NCBI GenBank assembly: GCA_949372605.1 | Contig: CASIAE010000007.1 | Location: forward strand, 32,254-96,253 | Direction of reading: 5' to 3' | Length of the DNA stretch: 64,000 bases | DNA from: an uncultured Flavobacteriaceae bacterium | GTDB taxonomy: Bacteria; Bacteroidota; Bacteroidia; Flavobacteriales; Flavobacteriaceae | Shown here: one piece after another, positions 27,078-36,125 of the stretch | How the letters are laid out: each line of letters begins with the position of its first letter | Numbering within the stretch: the stretch's first letter is position 1 | Made by a program: the position numbers and the translations under genes | Notes under the pieces: model-generated | Told to the model about the DNA's origin: nothing | The model's input: only the letters and a program-made list of their open reading frames with translations | The model's database searches: none

Positions 27078-27617
27078 ATGACTATGAAAAGGAACCAAGG
27101 AAGCCCAAATCCCATAAAATATAAGAAGTTGATTATGGTAGTTTCTGTTTTGATTCCAGTTGTGGTTGCCTTGTTGTTTACTGTCAAAATTCCCAACGTA
27201 GCACAACTATCTTTTTTACCTCCAATCTACGCTTCAATTAACGGTATTACAGCGATTATACTTGTTTTAGCATTGATTGCGATTAAAAATAAAAAAATAA
27301 AACTGCATGAAGGCCTAATGAAAACAGCGATTGGCTTATCTCTTGCTTTCCTACTTATGTATGTCGCTTATCACATGACCTCTGACAGCACTTCTTATAG
27401 AGGAACAGGTTCAATTAAGTATGTTTATTATTTCATTCTGATAACTCACATTCTTTTGTCGATCGGTATTATCCCTATGGTTTTAGTGACCTATGTTCGT
27501 GCAATTTCTAAAAACTTTGAAGATCATAAAAAAATTGCAAGGATCACTTTTCCTATTTGGTTATACATCGCTGTTACAGGTGTTGTTGTATATGTTATGA
27601 TTTCCCCCTATTATTAA
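27078..27617 (+). CDS. DUF420 membrane protein of the cytochrome oxidase block
   Basis: This 179-residue polytopic protein has five predicted helices (for example LIMVVSVLIPVVVALLF and IWLYIAVTGVVVYVMIS). Conserved histidines sit at helix ends (VAYHMTSD, ILITHILLSIG), as in DUF420 proteins (CtaM-like), which are found near heme-copper oxidase genes and in Gram-positive bacteria are linked to oxidase maturation. A second ATG two codons inside could also be the start. No direct function is known for the Bacteroidota members. Confidence 0.88.
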   Translation: MTMKRNQGSPNPIKYKKLIMVVSVLIPVVVALLFTVKIPNVAQLSFLPPIYASINGITAIILVLALIAIKNKKIKLHEGLMKTAIGLSLAFLLMYVAYHMTSDSTSYRGTGSIKYVYYFILITHILLSIGIIPMVLVTYVRAISKNFEDHKKIARITFPIWLYIAVTGVVVYVMISPYY

Positions 27618-27621
27618 AAAT

Positions 27622-27831
27622 ATGAATAAAATTATTTTTTTAGTTTTTTTTAGTTTGATATTTATGATAGAGGCTCAGGCGCAGTGTTCTATGTGCAGAG
27701 CAGTGTTAGAGTCTGAAGCCGGGCAAGAAACGGCCAAAGGAATTAATAGTGGAATTATTTATTTGATGGCGATTCCTTACTTACTCGTTGGATTTGTAGG
27801 GTATCAGATATTCAAAATGGTTAGAAAGTAG
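27622..27831 (+). CDS. small exported/membrane protein with CSMC motif, oxidase-linked
   Basis: This is a 69-residue protein: an N-terminal signal-like helix ending EAQAQ, then CSMC at residues 22-25 followed by RAVLESEAG, and a second helix (IYLMAIPYLLVGFVGYQIF) with a basic tail. It lies 4 bp after the DUF420 gene and ends the oxidase block. The paired cysteines just after the cleavage or membrane border could bind a metal or form a disulfide; that is inference. I recognise similar short proteins at the same place in flavobacterial genomes but know no assigned function. The gap 27832-28046 that follows holds AT-rich sequence and no gene I can support. Confidence 0.8.
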   Translation: MNKIIFLVFFSLIFMIEAQAQCSMCRAVLESEAGQETAKGINSGIIYLMAIPYLLVGFVGYQIFKMVRK

Positions 27832-28046
27832 ACGTTTTTATCGATCAGTTATAGTAAGGTTTTAAAACAAATAGTAATATGCATTGCACAATACCTTTTT
27901 TATATATATATGAATATATTTTGTGGTAATAATTCAAATTTAAATTAAACTAATGCAGTTTGTTTTAGTCTATTAATAAGCTTCTTCACAAATGAAAAAA
28001 TCTACTGTCAGGCTCTTAATTTTAAATTTACCCAAATAAACCTTTG

Positions 28047-28739
28047 ATGATAGAAATCAAAAATATTTACAAATCGTATAAAATGGGAAATTCCTCACTT
28101 CAAGTGCTGAAGGGAATCAACATTGAGATTGCAGAAGGAGAACTGGTGGCGATAATGGGTTCTTCAGGGTCGGGTAAATCTACGTTGCTTAATATTTTGG
28201 GAATGTTAGATGTTGCTGATGAGGGAGTCTACAAACTCGATGACGTCTTAATTGAAAATTTAGATGAAACACTTGCAGCAAAATACCGCAATAAGTTTTT
28301 AGGGTTTGTCTTTCAGTCTTTCAATTTGATAAATTATAAAAGTGCTTTGGAAAACGTTGCTTTACCACTCTATTATCAGGGATTAAATCGAAAATTAAGA
28401 CAAAAGACTGCACTAGATTATCTAGAAAAAGTTGGCCTTGGAAATTGGTCGTCCCATTTACCAAGCGAACTTTCCGGAGGACAAAAACAACGGGTAGCGA
28501 TTGCAAGAGCATTGGCATCCCAACCAAAAGTTTTGTTAGCTGATGAACCCACTGGTGCTTTAGACTCGGTTACTTCAAATGAAGTTATGGGATTAATTCA
28601 GCAAATTAATAATGAGGGAAAAACCATTTTGGTGGTTACTCATGAGATTGATATTGCCAACATGTGTAAGCGTATTGTTACATTAAAAGATGGGGTGATC
28701 CTAGAAGATAAAAAAGTAAAACAAGTGTTAATTTCTTAA
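28047..28739 (+). CDS. ABC transporter ATP-binding protein (MacB/LolD-like)
   Basis: This is a 230-residue ATPase with Walker A (MGSSGSGKSTLLN), Q-loop (FVFQSFNLI), signature (LSGGQKQRVAIARAL), Walker B (VLLADEPTGALDS) and H-loop (VVTHEID). It belongs to the LolD/MacB class of ATPases that power mechanotransmission by FtsX-type permeases. I start at ATG 28047; a TTG one codon upstream is less likely. Two permeases, an adaptor and a TolC protein follow in the same operon. Confidence 0.95.
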   Translation: MIEIKNIYKSYKMGNSSLQVLKGINIEIAEGELVAIMGSSGSGKSTLLNILGMLDVADEGVYKLDDVLIENLDETLAAKYRNKFLGFVFQSFNLINYKSALENVALPLYYQGLNRKLRQKTALDYLEKVGLGNWSSHLPSELSGGQKQRVAIARALASQPKVLLADEPTGALDSVTSNEVMGLIQQINNEGKTILVVTHEIDIANMCKRIVTLKDGVILEDKKVKQVLIS

Positions 28740-28740
28740 T

Positions 28741-29970
28741 ATGTTTAGCAGAGACCGTTGGCAAGAAATATTTGAGACCATAAAGAAAAATAGGCTAAGA
28801 ACTTTTCTTTCTGGTTTTACGGTTGCATTGGGGATTTTCATCTTCATTGTACTTTTTGGCTTTGGCAATGGTTTGAAAAATTCATTCAGTAAATTTTTTC
28901 TTGATGATGCAACCAATACACTTTGGCTCTCTGGAGGTAAAACATCAAAACCCTACAAAGGCTTTAAAGCAGACAGAAGGATTGAATTTAAAAATAGCGA
29001 CCTGACTGATATAGGGCAAAACTTTGCTTTCTATTTGGAATCAATTACCCCAAGGATTACGAGAGGTGCGAGGGCTCGATATAAAAATAAATCAGATAAT
29101 TATAGCACCAGAGCAGTGGGTCCTTCCCATCAAATTGTTGAAAAAACAATCATGATGAAAGGACGCTATATCAATCAAGCAGATGTCAAGGATGCCAAAA
29201 AAAATATCATCATTGGAAGAATGGTAGCTAAAGACCTGTTCAAAGACGAAGATCCAATGGGTAAATATGTTGAATTGGGTTCAAGTGCTTATAAGGTTGT
29301 TGGCGTTTTTCAGGATGATGGCGGGGACAGGGAGGAGCGTTTGATTTATATGCCCTATACCACAAGACAAGTTTTGGAAAAAAACAATGATAAGGTTAGC
29401 CAGATTATTTTAAGCTTTCGACCAGAAATAGGTCATGCTGGCGCCTTAGCTTTTGAAAAACAGCTAAGACTTTTCATGAAGAATAAAAAGTCTATTGATC
29501 CAACAGACGAAAATGGAATCTATATTAGAAATGTAGCGGATCAGTTGAAAAAAAATCAACAGTTTGCAGGAGTTTTACAATTGATAGTCGCCTTTGTCGG
29601 GATTGGAACTTTGATTGCAGGAGTTATTGGCATTTCAAATATTATGGTTTTTGTAGTAAAAGAAAGAACCAAGGAACTCGGTATTAGAAAAGCCCTAGGC
29701 GCAACTCCAAAAAGTGTGATTAATATGATTTTACATGAATCTATTTTCATCACAACGATCTCAGGTTTTGTTGGGATGATCGGTGGAATTGTATTACTCA
29801 AAAGCATCGGAGAAGAACTGAAAGATTTTTTTATTTTAAACCCATATATAGAATCAAGTACAGCAGTTTTTTCAACTTTTTTATTGATTCTTTTTGGCGC
29901 CATTGCGGGTTATATTCCTGCAAAAAGAGCTGCCAGTATTAAACCCATTGTAGCCCTAAGAGATGAATAG
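28741..29970 (+). CDS. MacB-like ABC transporter permease 1
   Basis: This is a 409-residue permease with one N-terminal helix (about 22-46), a large periplasmic MacB_PCD domain (about 50-270) and three C-terminal helices of the FtsX domain (about 285-405, with KERTKELGIRKALGATPKSV). It begins 1 bp after the ATPase stop and overlaps permease 2 by 8 bp. The two permeases are similar but clearly diverged, so the transporter is likely a heterodimer driven by the single ATPase. It lacks a fused ATPase, unlike E. coli MacB. Confidence 0.93.
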   Translation: MFSRDRWQEIFETIKKNRLRTFLSGFTVALGIFIFIVLFGFGNGLKNSFSKFFLDDATNTLWLSGGKTSKPYKGFKADRRIEFKNSDLTDIGQNFAFYLESITPRITRGARARYKNKSDNYSTRAVGPSHQIVEKTIMMKGRYINQADVKDAKKNIIIGRMVAKDLFKDEDPMGKYVELGSSAYKVVGVFQDDGGDREERLIYMPYTTRQVLEKNNDKVSQIILSFRPEIGHAGALAFEKQLRLFMKNKKSIDPTDENGIYIRNVADQLKKNQQFAGVLQLIVAFVGIGTLIAGVIGISNIMVFVVKERTKELGIRKALGATPKSVINMILHESIFITTISGFVGMIGGIVLLKSIGEELKDFFILNPYIESSTAVFSTFLLILFGAIAGYIPAKRAASIKPIVALRDE

Positions 29971-31237
29971 TTTAAAAATAATTTTTGATTGGGATACTTG
30001 GCAAGAGATTTTTGGATCTATTGCCAAGAATAAAACTCGGACGATCATCACAGTGATTGGTGTTTTGTGGGGTATTTTCATTTATATATCGCTCTCAGGA
30101 TCGGCTAAAGGTTTAGACAATGGCTTTGAAAGACAATTTGAAAATATTGCTATGAACTCGATGTTTATTTGGGCTGCAAGAACGAGCATTCCTTATTCGG
30201 GATTTAAAGTCGGGAGGTCCCCTCAACTTAAGATTCAAAACGCGACAACTTTAAAACAACAAATCCCAGAAATTCAATTTATAGCGCCTCGAAATGCAAA
30301 AGGAGTTTTTGGAAGTATTCCCGCCCAAGTGGTTAGAAAAAACAAATCGAAACCCTATAATATTTATGGTGATTTCCCTGTGTATACTAAAATTGCAACA
30401 AAAAAAATATATGACAACGGCAGGTTTATTAATGATGAAGACATAAAATATGAACGTAAAGTTTGTGTAATTGGCGAGCGTACTCAGTTAGAACTATTTG
30501 AGCCCGACGAAGATCCTGTGGGTCAATACGTCAGGATTGATGATGTTTATTTTAAGGTTATAGGGGTTCATAAATTTATTCAAGGAGGTGGTTTTGAAAC
30601 TGATGGGGATATTTTCATACCATTTGAGACCTACAGAAAGCTATACAATACAGGAGATGACGTAGATTGGTTCACAATCGCCGCCTATGATTATGCCGAT
30701 GCGGTGGCAGTAGAAAAAAAGGTTAAGCAAACATTAAAACGTATTCATCGTGTTTCACCGGAAGATGAAAGGGCTTTTGGAGCCTTTAACATTGGAGAGG
30801 TTTTTACCAAAATCATGGGTTTTGCAAAAGGAATGACTTTCCTGTCCTTAGTGGTTGGGTTGGCGACCATTTTTGCAGGTGTAATTGGAATTGGAAATAT
30901 TCTGATGATTTCGGTTAATGAGCGAACCAAAGAACTGGGTGTTAGAAGGGCCCTCGGTGCAACCCCAGGCGAAGTGAGGATGCAAATCGTATTGGAGTCA
31001 GTTTTTCTAACAACAATCGCAGGTATTTTTGGGATTATTTTAGGATCTTTCATGCTTGCGGCCATCAACCTTTTTACAATAGATAAAACAGATTTCCCCT
31101 ATACAAATCCTACAGTCCCTATACCCTTGGTGCTTGGTGCATTATTAATTATGGTAACATTAGGAACACTAATTGGATTGATTCCAGCACAACGCGCTGT
31201 GAGTATTAAACCCATTGACGCTTTAAGAGAAGAATAA
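29963..31237 (+). CDS. MacB-like ABC transporter permease 2
   Basis: This 424-residue paralog of the preceding permease has the same architecture: an N-terminal helix (TIITVIGVLWGIFIYISL), the periplasmic domain, and an FtsX domain with NERTKELGVRRALGATPGEV. It overlaps the upstream gene by 8 bp (translational coupling) and ends 20 bp before the adaptor gene. With the adaptor and TolC proteins it forms a tripartite efflux pump; the substrate is unknown. Confidence 0.93.
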   Translation: MNSLKIIFDWDTWQEIFGSIAKNKTRTIITVIGVLWGIFIYISLSGSAKGLDNGFERQFENIAMNSMFIWAARTSIPYSGFKVGRSPQLKIQNATTLKQQIPEIQFIAPRNAKGVFGSIPAQVVRKNKSKPYNIYGDFPVYTKIATKKIYDNGRFINDEDIKYERKVCVIGERTQLELFEPDEDPVGQYVRIDDVYFKVIGVHKFIQGGGFETDGDIFIPFETYRKLYNTGDDVDWFTIAAYDYADAVAVEKKVKQTLKRIHRVSPEDERAFGAFNIGEVFTKIMGFAKGMTFLSLVVGLATIFAGVIGIGNILMISVNERTKELGVRRALGATPGEVRMQIVLESVFLTTIAGIFGIILGSFMLAAINLFTIDKTDFPYTNPTVPIPLVLGALLIMVTLGTLIGLIPAQRAVSIKPIDALREE

Positions 31238-31257
31238 TTAAATTAAAATAAATTAAT

Positions 31258-32379
31258 ATGAAAATTGTCAAATATATCGGAATTACTTTAGTCATTCTCG
31301 GAGCTATTTTTGCTACAATCTATTTCATAAAGACCAATAGCAAGGGGTTGATTGAGTATGAAACGATCTCACCCAAATTATTGTCCATAGAGAAAAAGAC
31401 AGTTGTAACAGGAAAAGTTATTCCGGAGGACGAAGTGGAGATCAAACCTCAAATTTCAGGAATTATAGAGCGACTTTTTGTCGAAGAGGGAGACCTTGTT
31501 ACTAACGGAGATTTGCTGGCTAAGGTAAAAGTTGTCCCAAACGAACAAGCACTCAACAGTGCAAAAGGACGACTGGCCAATCAGATCATTGAGATGAAAA
31601 ATGCCAAGGTTGATTACAACCGAAATAAAAGCTTATTTGACAAGCAAATTATTTCTAAACAAGATTTTGAAAATGCAGAATTGCGATACAGTCAGGCACA
31701 ACAAAATGTCAATAATGCTCAGTCTGATTTACAAATTATAAGATTAGGATCTGCAGGAGGTTCTAGCACTGCAAACACAAATATTCGTTCTACTGTTGCT
31801 GGGACAGTTCTTGAAATTCCAATTAAAGAAGGAGATCAGGTAATTGAAAGCAACACCTTCAATGCTGGAACAACTATCGCAACGATTGCAGATCTTAAAA
31901 AAATGATTTTCGAAGGAAAAGTAGATGAGGCCGAGGTGGGAGAATTGATAATAGAAATGCCATTAAAAATAACTTTGGGAGCTGTCCAGGACAAAGAGTT
32001 TGATGCCAAATTAAAGTTTATTGCCCCTAAAGGTAACGAGGAAGAAGGAACGGTTCAGTTTAAGATTGAAGGAGATGTTTATCTGGATGACTCAGTATTT
32101 ATAAGAGCAGGTTATAGCGCCAATGCATCGATTGTTTTGGAGAAGAAAGACAGTGTCATGACCATTTCCGAATCTTTACTTCAATTTGATCGTGACAGCA
32201 ACAAACCTTATGTTGAGATTATGAAAACAGACCAAGAATTTGAACGAAAGGATATTAAAATAGGAATTTCTGACGGCATCAATGTTGAAATTCTTTCAGG
32301 ATTAAAAATGGAAGACAAAGTAAAGGTCTGGAATAAGACAGAACCTAAAAAAATAGGAGAGGAAGACTCTGATAAATAG
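31258..32379 (+). CDS. MacA/HlyD-like periplasmic adaptor (membrane fusion protein)
   Basis: This is a 373-residue adaptor with an N-terminal membrane anchor (GITLVILGAIFATIYFI), a first lipoyl half (VEIKPQISGIIERLFVEEG), an alpha-helical hairpin (about residues 95-165, rich in Gln, Asn and Lys), a second lipoyl half (STVAGTVLEIPIKEGD) and beta-barrel and membrane-proximal domains. It bridges the inner-membrane permease pair and the TolC channel encoded just downstream. The size and order are normal for the MacA group. Confidence 0.93.
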   Translation: MKIVKYIGITLVILGAIFATIYFIKTNSKGLIEYETISPKLLSIEKKTVVTGKVIPEDEVEIKPQISGIIERLFVEEGDLVTNGDLLAKVKVVPNEQALNSAKGRLANQIIEMKNAKVDYNRNKSLFDKQIISKQDFENAELRYSQAQQNVNNAQSDLQIIRLGSAGGSSTANTNIRSTVAGTVLEIPIKEGDQVIESNTFNAGTTIATIADLKKMIFEGKVDEAEVGELIIEMPLKITLGAVQDKEFDAKLKFIAPKGNEEEGTVQFKIEGDVYLDDSVFIRAGYSANASIVLEKKDSVMTISESLLQFDRDSNKPYVEIMKTDQEFERKDIKIGISDGINVEILSGLKMEDKVKVWNKTEPKKIGEEDSDK

Positions 32380-32387
32380 ATTCAAGC

Positions 32388-33812
32388 ATGAAAAATTTTA
32401 AATATATTTTCTTTTTATCTGTTCTCTTTTTTGCTGGAATAGTAAATGCTCAAAAGACAGTATTATCCCTTCAAGAGTGTGTCGAAATGGCTTTGGAGAA
32501 AAATATTTCTCTCAAACAAACACAGCTAGGGATTCTAGAAGCCGAGCTTAGTAAGCTAGACGCCAAGGGAAGCTTTCTCCCAACATTAAATGCCCAAACT
32601 TCTCACTCATGGAATGTGGGATTGAATCAAAACATTACGACTGGTTTACTTGAAAACACCACAACCCAATACACTTCTTTGGGCGCAAATATGAATTTGA
32701 CGCTCTACAATGGGTTAAGAAACATTAATCAATTGCATCGTGCGAATCTTTCTATTTTGGCCAATCAATACCAGTTGGATGATATGGCCGACGATGTAAA
32801 ACTATTGGTCGCAAATGCGTTTTTACAAGTGATGTTTAACAAGGAGATTTTAACAGTTCAGGAATCACAGTTTAAAATCACTACACAAGATGCAAGGCGG
32901 ACCAAAGAGTTGATTGAAGCGGGTGTTAAGGTTAAATCCGATATTTTAGAAATTGAAGCCACATTGGCAACTCAGGAGCAAGCCTTGGTTCAGGCGAAAA
33001 ATAATTTGAGATTGACTAAAATTAATCTTGCACAAATATTATTAATTACCGACTATGAAAATTTTGACATTGTAGTTGAAGACCTTGACGTCCCAATTTC
33101 TGATATATTGCTACAAACCCCGAAGGAAATTTTTGAAAAGGCATTGACTTTTAGAAATGATATACAGCTTTATTTAACAAATATTGAAATTGCTAAAAAA
33201 GACATTTCATTGGCTAAAGGAAACTTGCAACCCAGTTTAACGGCATATTACGGTTATAACTCTAGGGTTTCATATACCGATAGACTAGCGGGCGACGGGA
33301 CGTTTAGGGACGTCCCCATAGGGTTTGTTTCGGGTTCTGGAGATCAAGTGTTAAGAAGTGTTGAACAAAATAAGGTTATTGGCCCATTGTCTTTTCAAAA
33401 ACAATTGGACAACAATGAGGGACATAACTTTGGGGTGAGATTAAGTATCCCGATTTTTAATGGAAATTCAATTCGGAATAACGTAAAACGTTCTAGAGTA
33501 AACTTGTTGCGTTCGGAGAATCAATTTGAACAGGAAAAGTTAAATTTAGAAAGCTCTATAAATCAAGCCTACAATAATGCCTTAGGTGCTTATAAGTTTT
33601 ACGAAGCCGCAAAGAAAACTGTTTTGGCAAGAAAAAGAACGTATCAAGATGCCATCAATCGATTTGATGCAGGTGTGATGAATTCCTATGACTTTAATCA
33701 GATCACGGAGCGCTATAACAATGCCACTTCAGATTTGGTTCGCGCTAAGTTTGACTACATTTTTAAGCTTAAAGTTTTGGAATTTTATTTTGGCATACCG
33801 ATTAGGGTTTAA
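32388..33812 (+). CDS. TolC-family outer membrane efflux channel
   Basis: This is a 474-residue outer-membrane factor with a cleavable signal peptide (ending IVNAQ, residue 22) and two OEP repeats with the typical start LSLQECVEMALEKNISL and long helical stretches (for example TKELIEAGVKVKSDILEIEA and RSENQFEQEKLNLESSINQA). It forms the trimeric exit duct for the ABC efflux complex encoded upstream, 8 bp after the adaptor gene. It is the last gene of the operon. Confidence 0.94.
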   Translation: MKNFKYIFFLSVLFFAGIVNAQKTVLSLQECVEMALEKNISLKQTQLGILEAELSKLDAKGSFLPTLNAQTSHSWNVGLNQNITTGLLENTTTQYTSLGANMNLTLYNGLRNINQLHRANLSILANQYQLDDMADDVKLLVANAFLQVMFNKEILTVQESQFKITTQDARRTKELIEAGVKVKSDILEIEATLATQEQALVQAKNNLRLTKINLAQILLITDYENFDIVVEDLDVPISDILLQTPKEIFEKALTFRNDIQLYLTNIEIAKKDISLAKGNLQPSLTAYYGYNSRVSYTDRLAGDGTFRDVPIGFVSGSGDQVLRSVEQNKVIGPLSFQKQLDNNEGHNFGVRLSIPIFNGNSIRNNVKRSRVNLLRSENQFEQEKLNLESSINQAYNNALGAYKFYEAAKKTVLARKRTYQDAINRFDAGVMNSYDFNQITERYNNATSDLVRAKFDYIFKLKVLEFYFGIPIRV

Positions 33813-33835
33813 TATTTCTATTCTTAATTGAAAAA

Positions 33836-33860
33836 AAGGGAGCTTCAAAGTCTCCGTTTA
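33836..33860 (+). terminator. weak hairpin after the efflux operon
   Basis: AAAGGGAG and CTCCGTTT can pair around the short loop CTTCAAAGT with one mismatch, and T-rich sequence follows. The hairpin sits 23 bp after the TolC stop and just before the tsaB promoter. It is weak and could be incidental. Confidence 0.4.
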
Positions 33861-33862
33861 TT

Positions 33863-33870
33863 TATTTTTG
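33863..33870 (+). promoter_or_regulatory. -7 promoter element (TATTTTTG) of tsaB
   Basis: TATTTTTG matches TAnnTTTG and ends only 4 bp before the GTG start of tsaB. The message would therefore have almost no leader. Confidence 0.6.
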
Positions 33871-33874
33871 CCTT

Positions 33875-34558
33875 GTGAATACAATATTACATATTGAGAC
33901 GGCTACTAAAAATTGTTCGGTCGCTTTAAGTAGAAATGGTAAACAAGTTGCTTTGGTTGAAAAATTTTCTATGGAATACAGCCATAGTGAACAATTGCAT
34001 GGGTTTATTCAACAAGTCTTCGAAAAAGCGAACTTGAACTTATCTGATTTAGACGCTGTTGCTGTAAGTAAAGGGCCGGGTTCTTACACAGGACTTAGAA
34101 TCGGAGTAGCCGCTGCAAAAGGAATCTGTTTTGCTCTAGACCTTCCCCTGCTAGGAGTTAATTCTCTTCAAGTTATTACCGAAAATTACCAACCGCTTTC
34201 CAACGAAATATTGTTTCCAATGTTTGACGCCAGAAGAATGGAGGTTTACAGTTTGGTTTTAAATAACAAAAAAGAAATTATAAGGGAAACTTCAGCCGAT
34301 ATCATAACTGAAGACACTTTTATGGACTTCGCTAAAGACAAAACATGGGTTTTCTTTGGGTCAGGTGCAGAAAAATGTAAATCCATATTCACAGTAGAAC
34401 ATATTAAATATATTGATGATATTCAACATCCTTCAGCAAGCGGAATGATTCCTTTGGCTGAAAAAGCATTTAAAGAAAGTGCTTTTGAAGATCTTGCTTA
34501 TTTTGAACCTTTTTACCTCAAGGAATTCTATACTCCTCCGCCTAAAAAGAAAAAATAA
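33875..34558 (+). CDS. tsaB: tRNA threonylcarbamoyladenosine biosynthesis protein TsaB
   Basis: This is a 227-residue member of the Kae1/TsaD-like ASKHA family: the N-terminal ILHIETATKNCSVAL, then VSKGPGSYTGLRIGVAAAKG (about residues 68-87), the diagnostic TsaB signature. With TsaD and TsaE it makes the t6A modification at position 37 of ANN-decoding tRNAs. The start is GTG at 33875; no ATG lies before the conserved first strand. The C-terminus is Lys-rich (PPPKKKK). It converges with the Fe-S gene, leaving 2 bp between the stop codons. Confidence 0.95.
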   Translation: MNTILHIETATKNCSVALSRNGKQVALVEKFSMEYSHSEQLHGFIQQVFEKANLNLSDLDAVAVSKGPGSYTGLRIGVAAAKGICFALDLPLLGVNSLQVITENYQPLSNEILFPMFDARRMEVYSLVLNNKKEIIRETSADIITEDTFMDFAKDKTWVFFGSGAEKCKSIFTVEHIKYIDDIQHPSASGMIPLAEKAFKESAFEDLAYFEPFYLKEFYTPPPKKKK

Positions 34559-34560
34559 GT

Positions 34561-35454
34561 TTATCCATTCACAGCTTCCACCAATTCTACTTTGCCGGGA
34601 AGCATGTCTTTTAAGATGTTTTCAATTCCATTTTTAAGGGTAAAAGTAGAGGAGGGACAACCACTACAAGCACCTTGAAGAACAACCTTTACCATTTTAT
34701 CTTCCTTTTCATAAGAATCAAAAATAATGTTTCCTCCATCCGATGCAACTGCGGGTTTTACATATTCCTCTAAAATAGAAACGATTTCTTTCTCAATGTC
34801 AGATAAGTTTTCGGTAGAATCTATTTTTTCATTCATTTCGGGGCTGGTATATTTTAGCCCTAAAACAGGTTTTTCTTCTTCAAGATATGTTTTTAAAAAC
34901 TCTCTGATTTCGTTTACGATGTTCTCCCACTCGGTAGTATCGTGTTTTCCTATAGAGATGTAATTCTCATCTAAGAAAACTTCCTTTACATAAGGGAAAT
35001 TAAAAAGCTCGGAAATCAAAGGTGCGTCGATCGCAGCATCTACGTTTTCAAAAGAAATTGTTTCTTCTGTCAACTTTTTATTTACCACAAACTTCATTGC
35101 TGAGGGGTTGGGAGTACTTTCTGCATAGACCGTAATGGGTACTTTTTTTGTAACTTCTTTGGTGTTTAAAATTGCACCGCCACCATTTAAATAATCTTCG
35201 ATTTGAGTTGCAACTTCTACAATGACCTCTTCCCATTCCAAGATACTGAAACGTTCAATGATGATGGTGTTGTTTTCAATGCCGACTTTTTTAACAAACG
35301 GTAAATAGAATAATTGTTGTACCAAAGGTGCATCTGCGGCTTGATCAATATTGCTAAAAGTCTTTGAAATCAACACATCGCTTTCAGGTGTTATTTTAAA
35401 CCTTGCTATTGCAGCCCCTTTTTTACAATCTCCAACTATCGTATATTTTTCCAT
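34561..35454 (-). CDS. Nfu-type iron-sulfur carrier with two Nfu_N domains
   Basis: This is a 297-residue protein from ATG 35454. Two tandem Nfu N-terminal domains (the second marked by AESTPNPSAMKFVVNKKL) precede a NifU-type C-terminal domain with the cluster-binding cysteines C263 and C266 in QGACSGCPSS. It assembles and passes on 4Fe-4S clusters. The frame stays open to 35523, but a promoter element at 35469-35476 lies inside that extension, so the shorter start MEKYTIVGD is correct. Tandem Nfu_N domains are typical of Bacteroidota versions. It is divergent from the carbonic anhydrase gene. Confidence 0.93.
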   Translation of the reverse strand: MEKYTIVGDCKKGAAIARFKITPESDVLISKTFSNIDQAADAPLVQQLFYLPFVKKVGIENNTIIIERFSILEWEEVIVEVATQIEDYLNGGGAILNTKEVTKKVPITVYAESTPNPSAMKFVVNKKLTEETISFENVDAAIDAPLISELFNFPYVKEVFLDENYISIGKHDTTEWENIVNEIREFLKTYLEEEKPVLGLKYTSPEMNEKIDSTENLSDIEKEIVSILEEYVKPAVASDGGNIIFDSYEKEDKMVKVVLQGACSGCPSSTFTLKNGIENILKDMLPGKVELVEAVNG

Positions 35455-35468
35455 CTCATTATTTTGTA

Positions 35469-35476
35469 CAAATGTA
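35469..35476 (-). promoter_or_regulatory. -7 promoter element (TACATTTG) of the Nfu gene
   Basis: Read on the minus strand, TACATTTG matches TAnnTTTG and lies 14 bp upstream of ATG 35454. It decides the start of the gene, since the longer frame would begin upstream of the transcription start. Confidence 0.6.
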
Positions 35477-35554
35477 GTGAAAGAGCACAGGATATTTGAC
35501 TCCCTTTTTATCTTAAAATTCAATTTTATAATTTAGACAAAAAATAAAGGATTT

Positions 35555-36070
35555 ATGTTGATAAAATCAGTTCGGGGGTTTACTCCAAAATATGGTGATG
35601 ATTGTTTTATTGCTGAAAATGCTACTTTGATAGGTGACGTGATTATGGGCAATCAGTGTTCCGTTTGGTTTCAAGCGGTTGTAAGAGGGGATGTCAATTC
35701 CATTCACGTGGGAGATCGAGTTAACATTCAAGATGGTGCTGTCATTCATGGAACCTTCGAGCGTTCTTTCACTAAGATCGGTAATGATGTTTCGATAGGT
35801 CATAATGCCATTGTGCATGGCTGTACCATAGAAGATCAAGTATTGATTGGTATGGGAAGTATCATTATGGATGATTGTGTCATCGGATCGAATAGTATCA
35901 TTGCTGCTGGAAGTGTTTTGCCGAAAAACACTATTATTCCCCCTGGAACTGTTTATGCAGGGGTTCCAGCAAAGAAGATAAAAGACGTCGATCCCAAATT
36001 ACAAAAGGGAGAAATTGAAAGGATTTCAGCGAATTATATTACCTATTCTTCTTGGTTTAAGGAAGATTAA
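35555..36070 (+). CDS. gamma-class carbonic anhydrase family protein
   Basis: This is a 171-residue left-handed beta-helix protein with hexapeptide repeats. The gamma-CA motifs are visible: VVRGDVNSIHVGDRVNIQDG (about residues 42-61), and metal-site histidines in VIHG, IGHNAIVHG and onward. It closes with AGVPAKKIK. Family members bind Zn or Fe in a trimer; some hydrate CO2, and many relatives (YrdA/PaaY-like) have unproven activity. It is monocistronic, divergent from the Nfu gene, and ends at a bidirectional terminator. Confidence 0.92.
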   Translation: MLIKSVRGFTPKYGDDCFIAENATLIGDVIMGNQCSVWFQAVVRGDVNSIHVGDRVNIQDGAVIHGTFERSFTKIGNDVSIGHNAIVHGCTIEDQVLIGMGSIIMDDCVIGSNSIIAAGSVLPKNTIIPPGTVYAGVPAKKIKDVDPKLQKGEIERISANYITYSSWFKED

Positions 36071-36075
36071 ATCAT

Positions 36076-36107
36076 AAAAAACTCCCTTTGAAATAAGGGA
36101 GTTTTTT
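36076..36107. terminator. bidirectional rho-independent terminator
   Basis: A 13-bp stem (AAAAAACTCCCTT / AAGGGAGTTTTTT) with a TGAAAT loop serves the carbonic anhydrase gene on the plus strand and the ompH operon on the minus strand, since both sides carry A/T runs. Confidence 0.92.
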
Positions 36108-36125
36108 ATGAGAGTTTTAGAGTGA

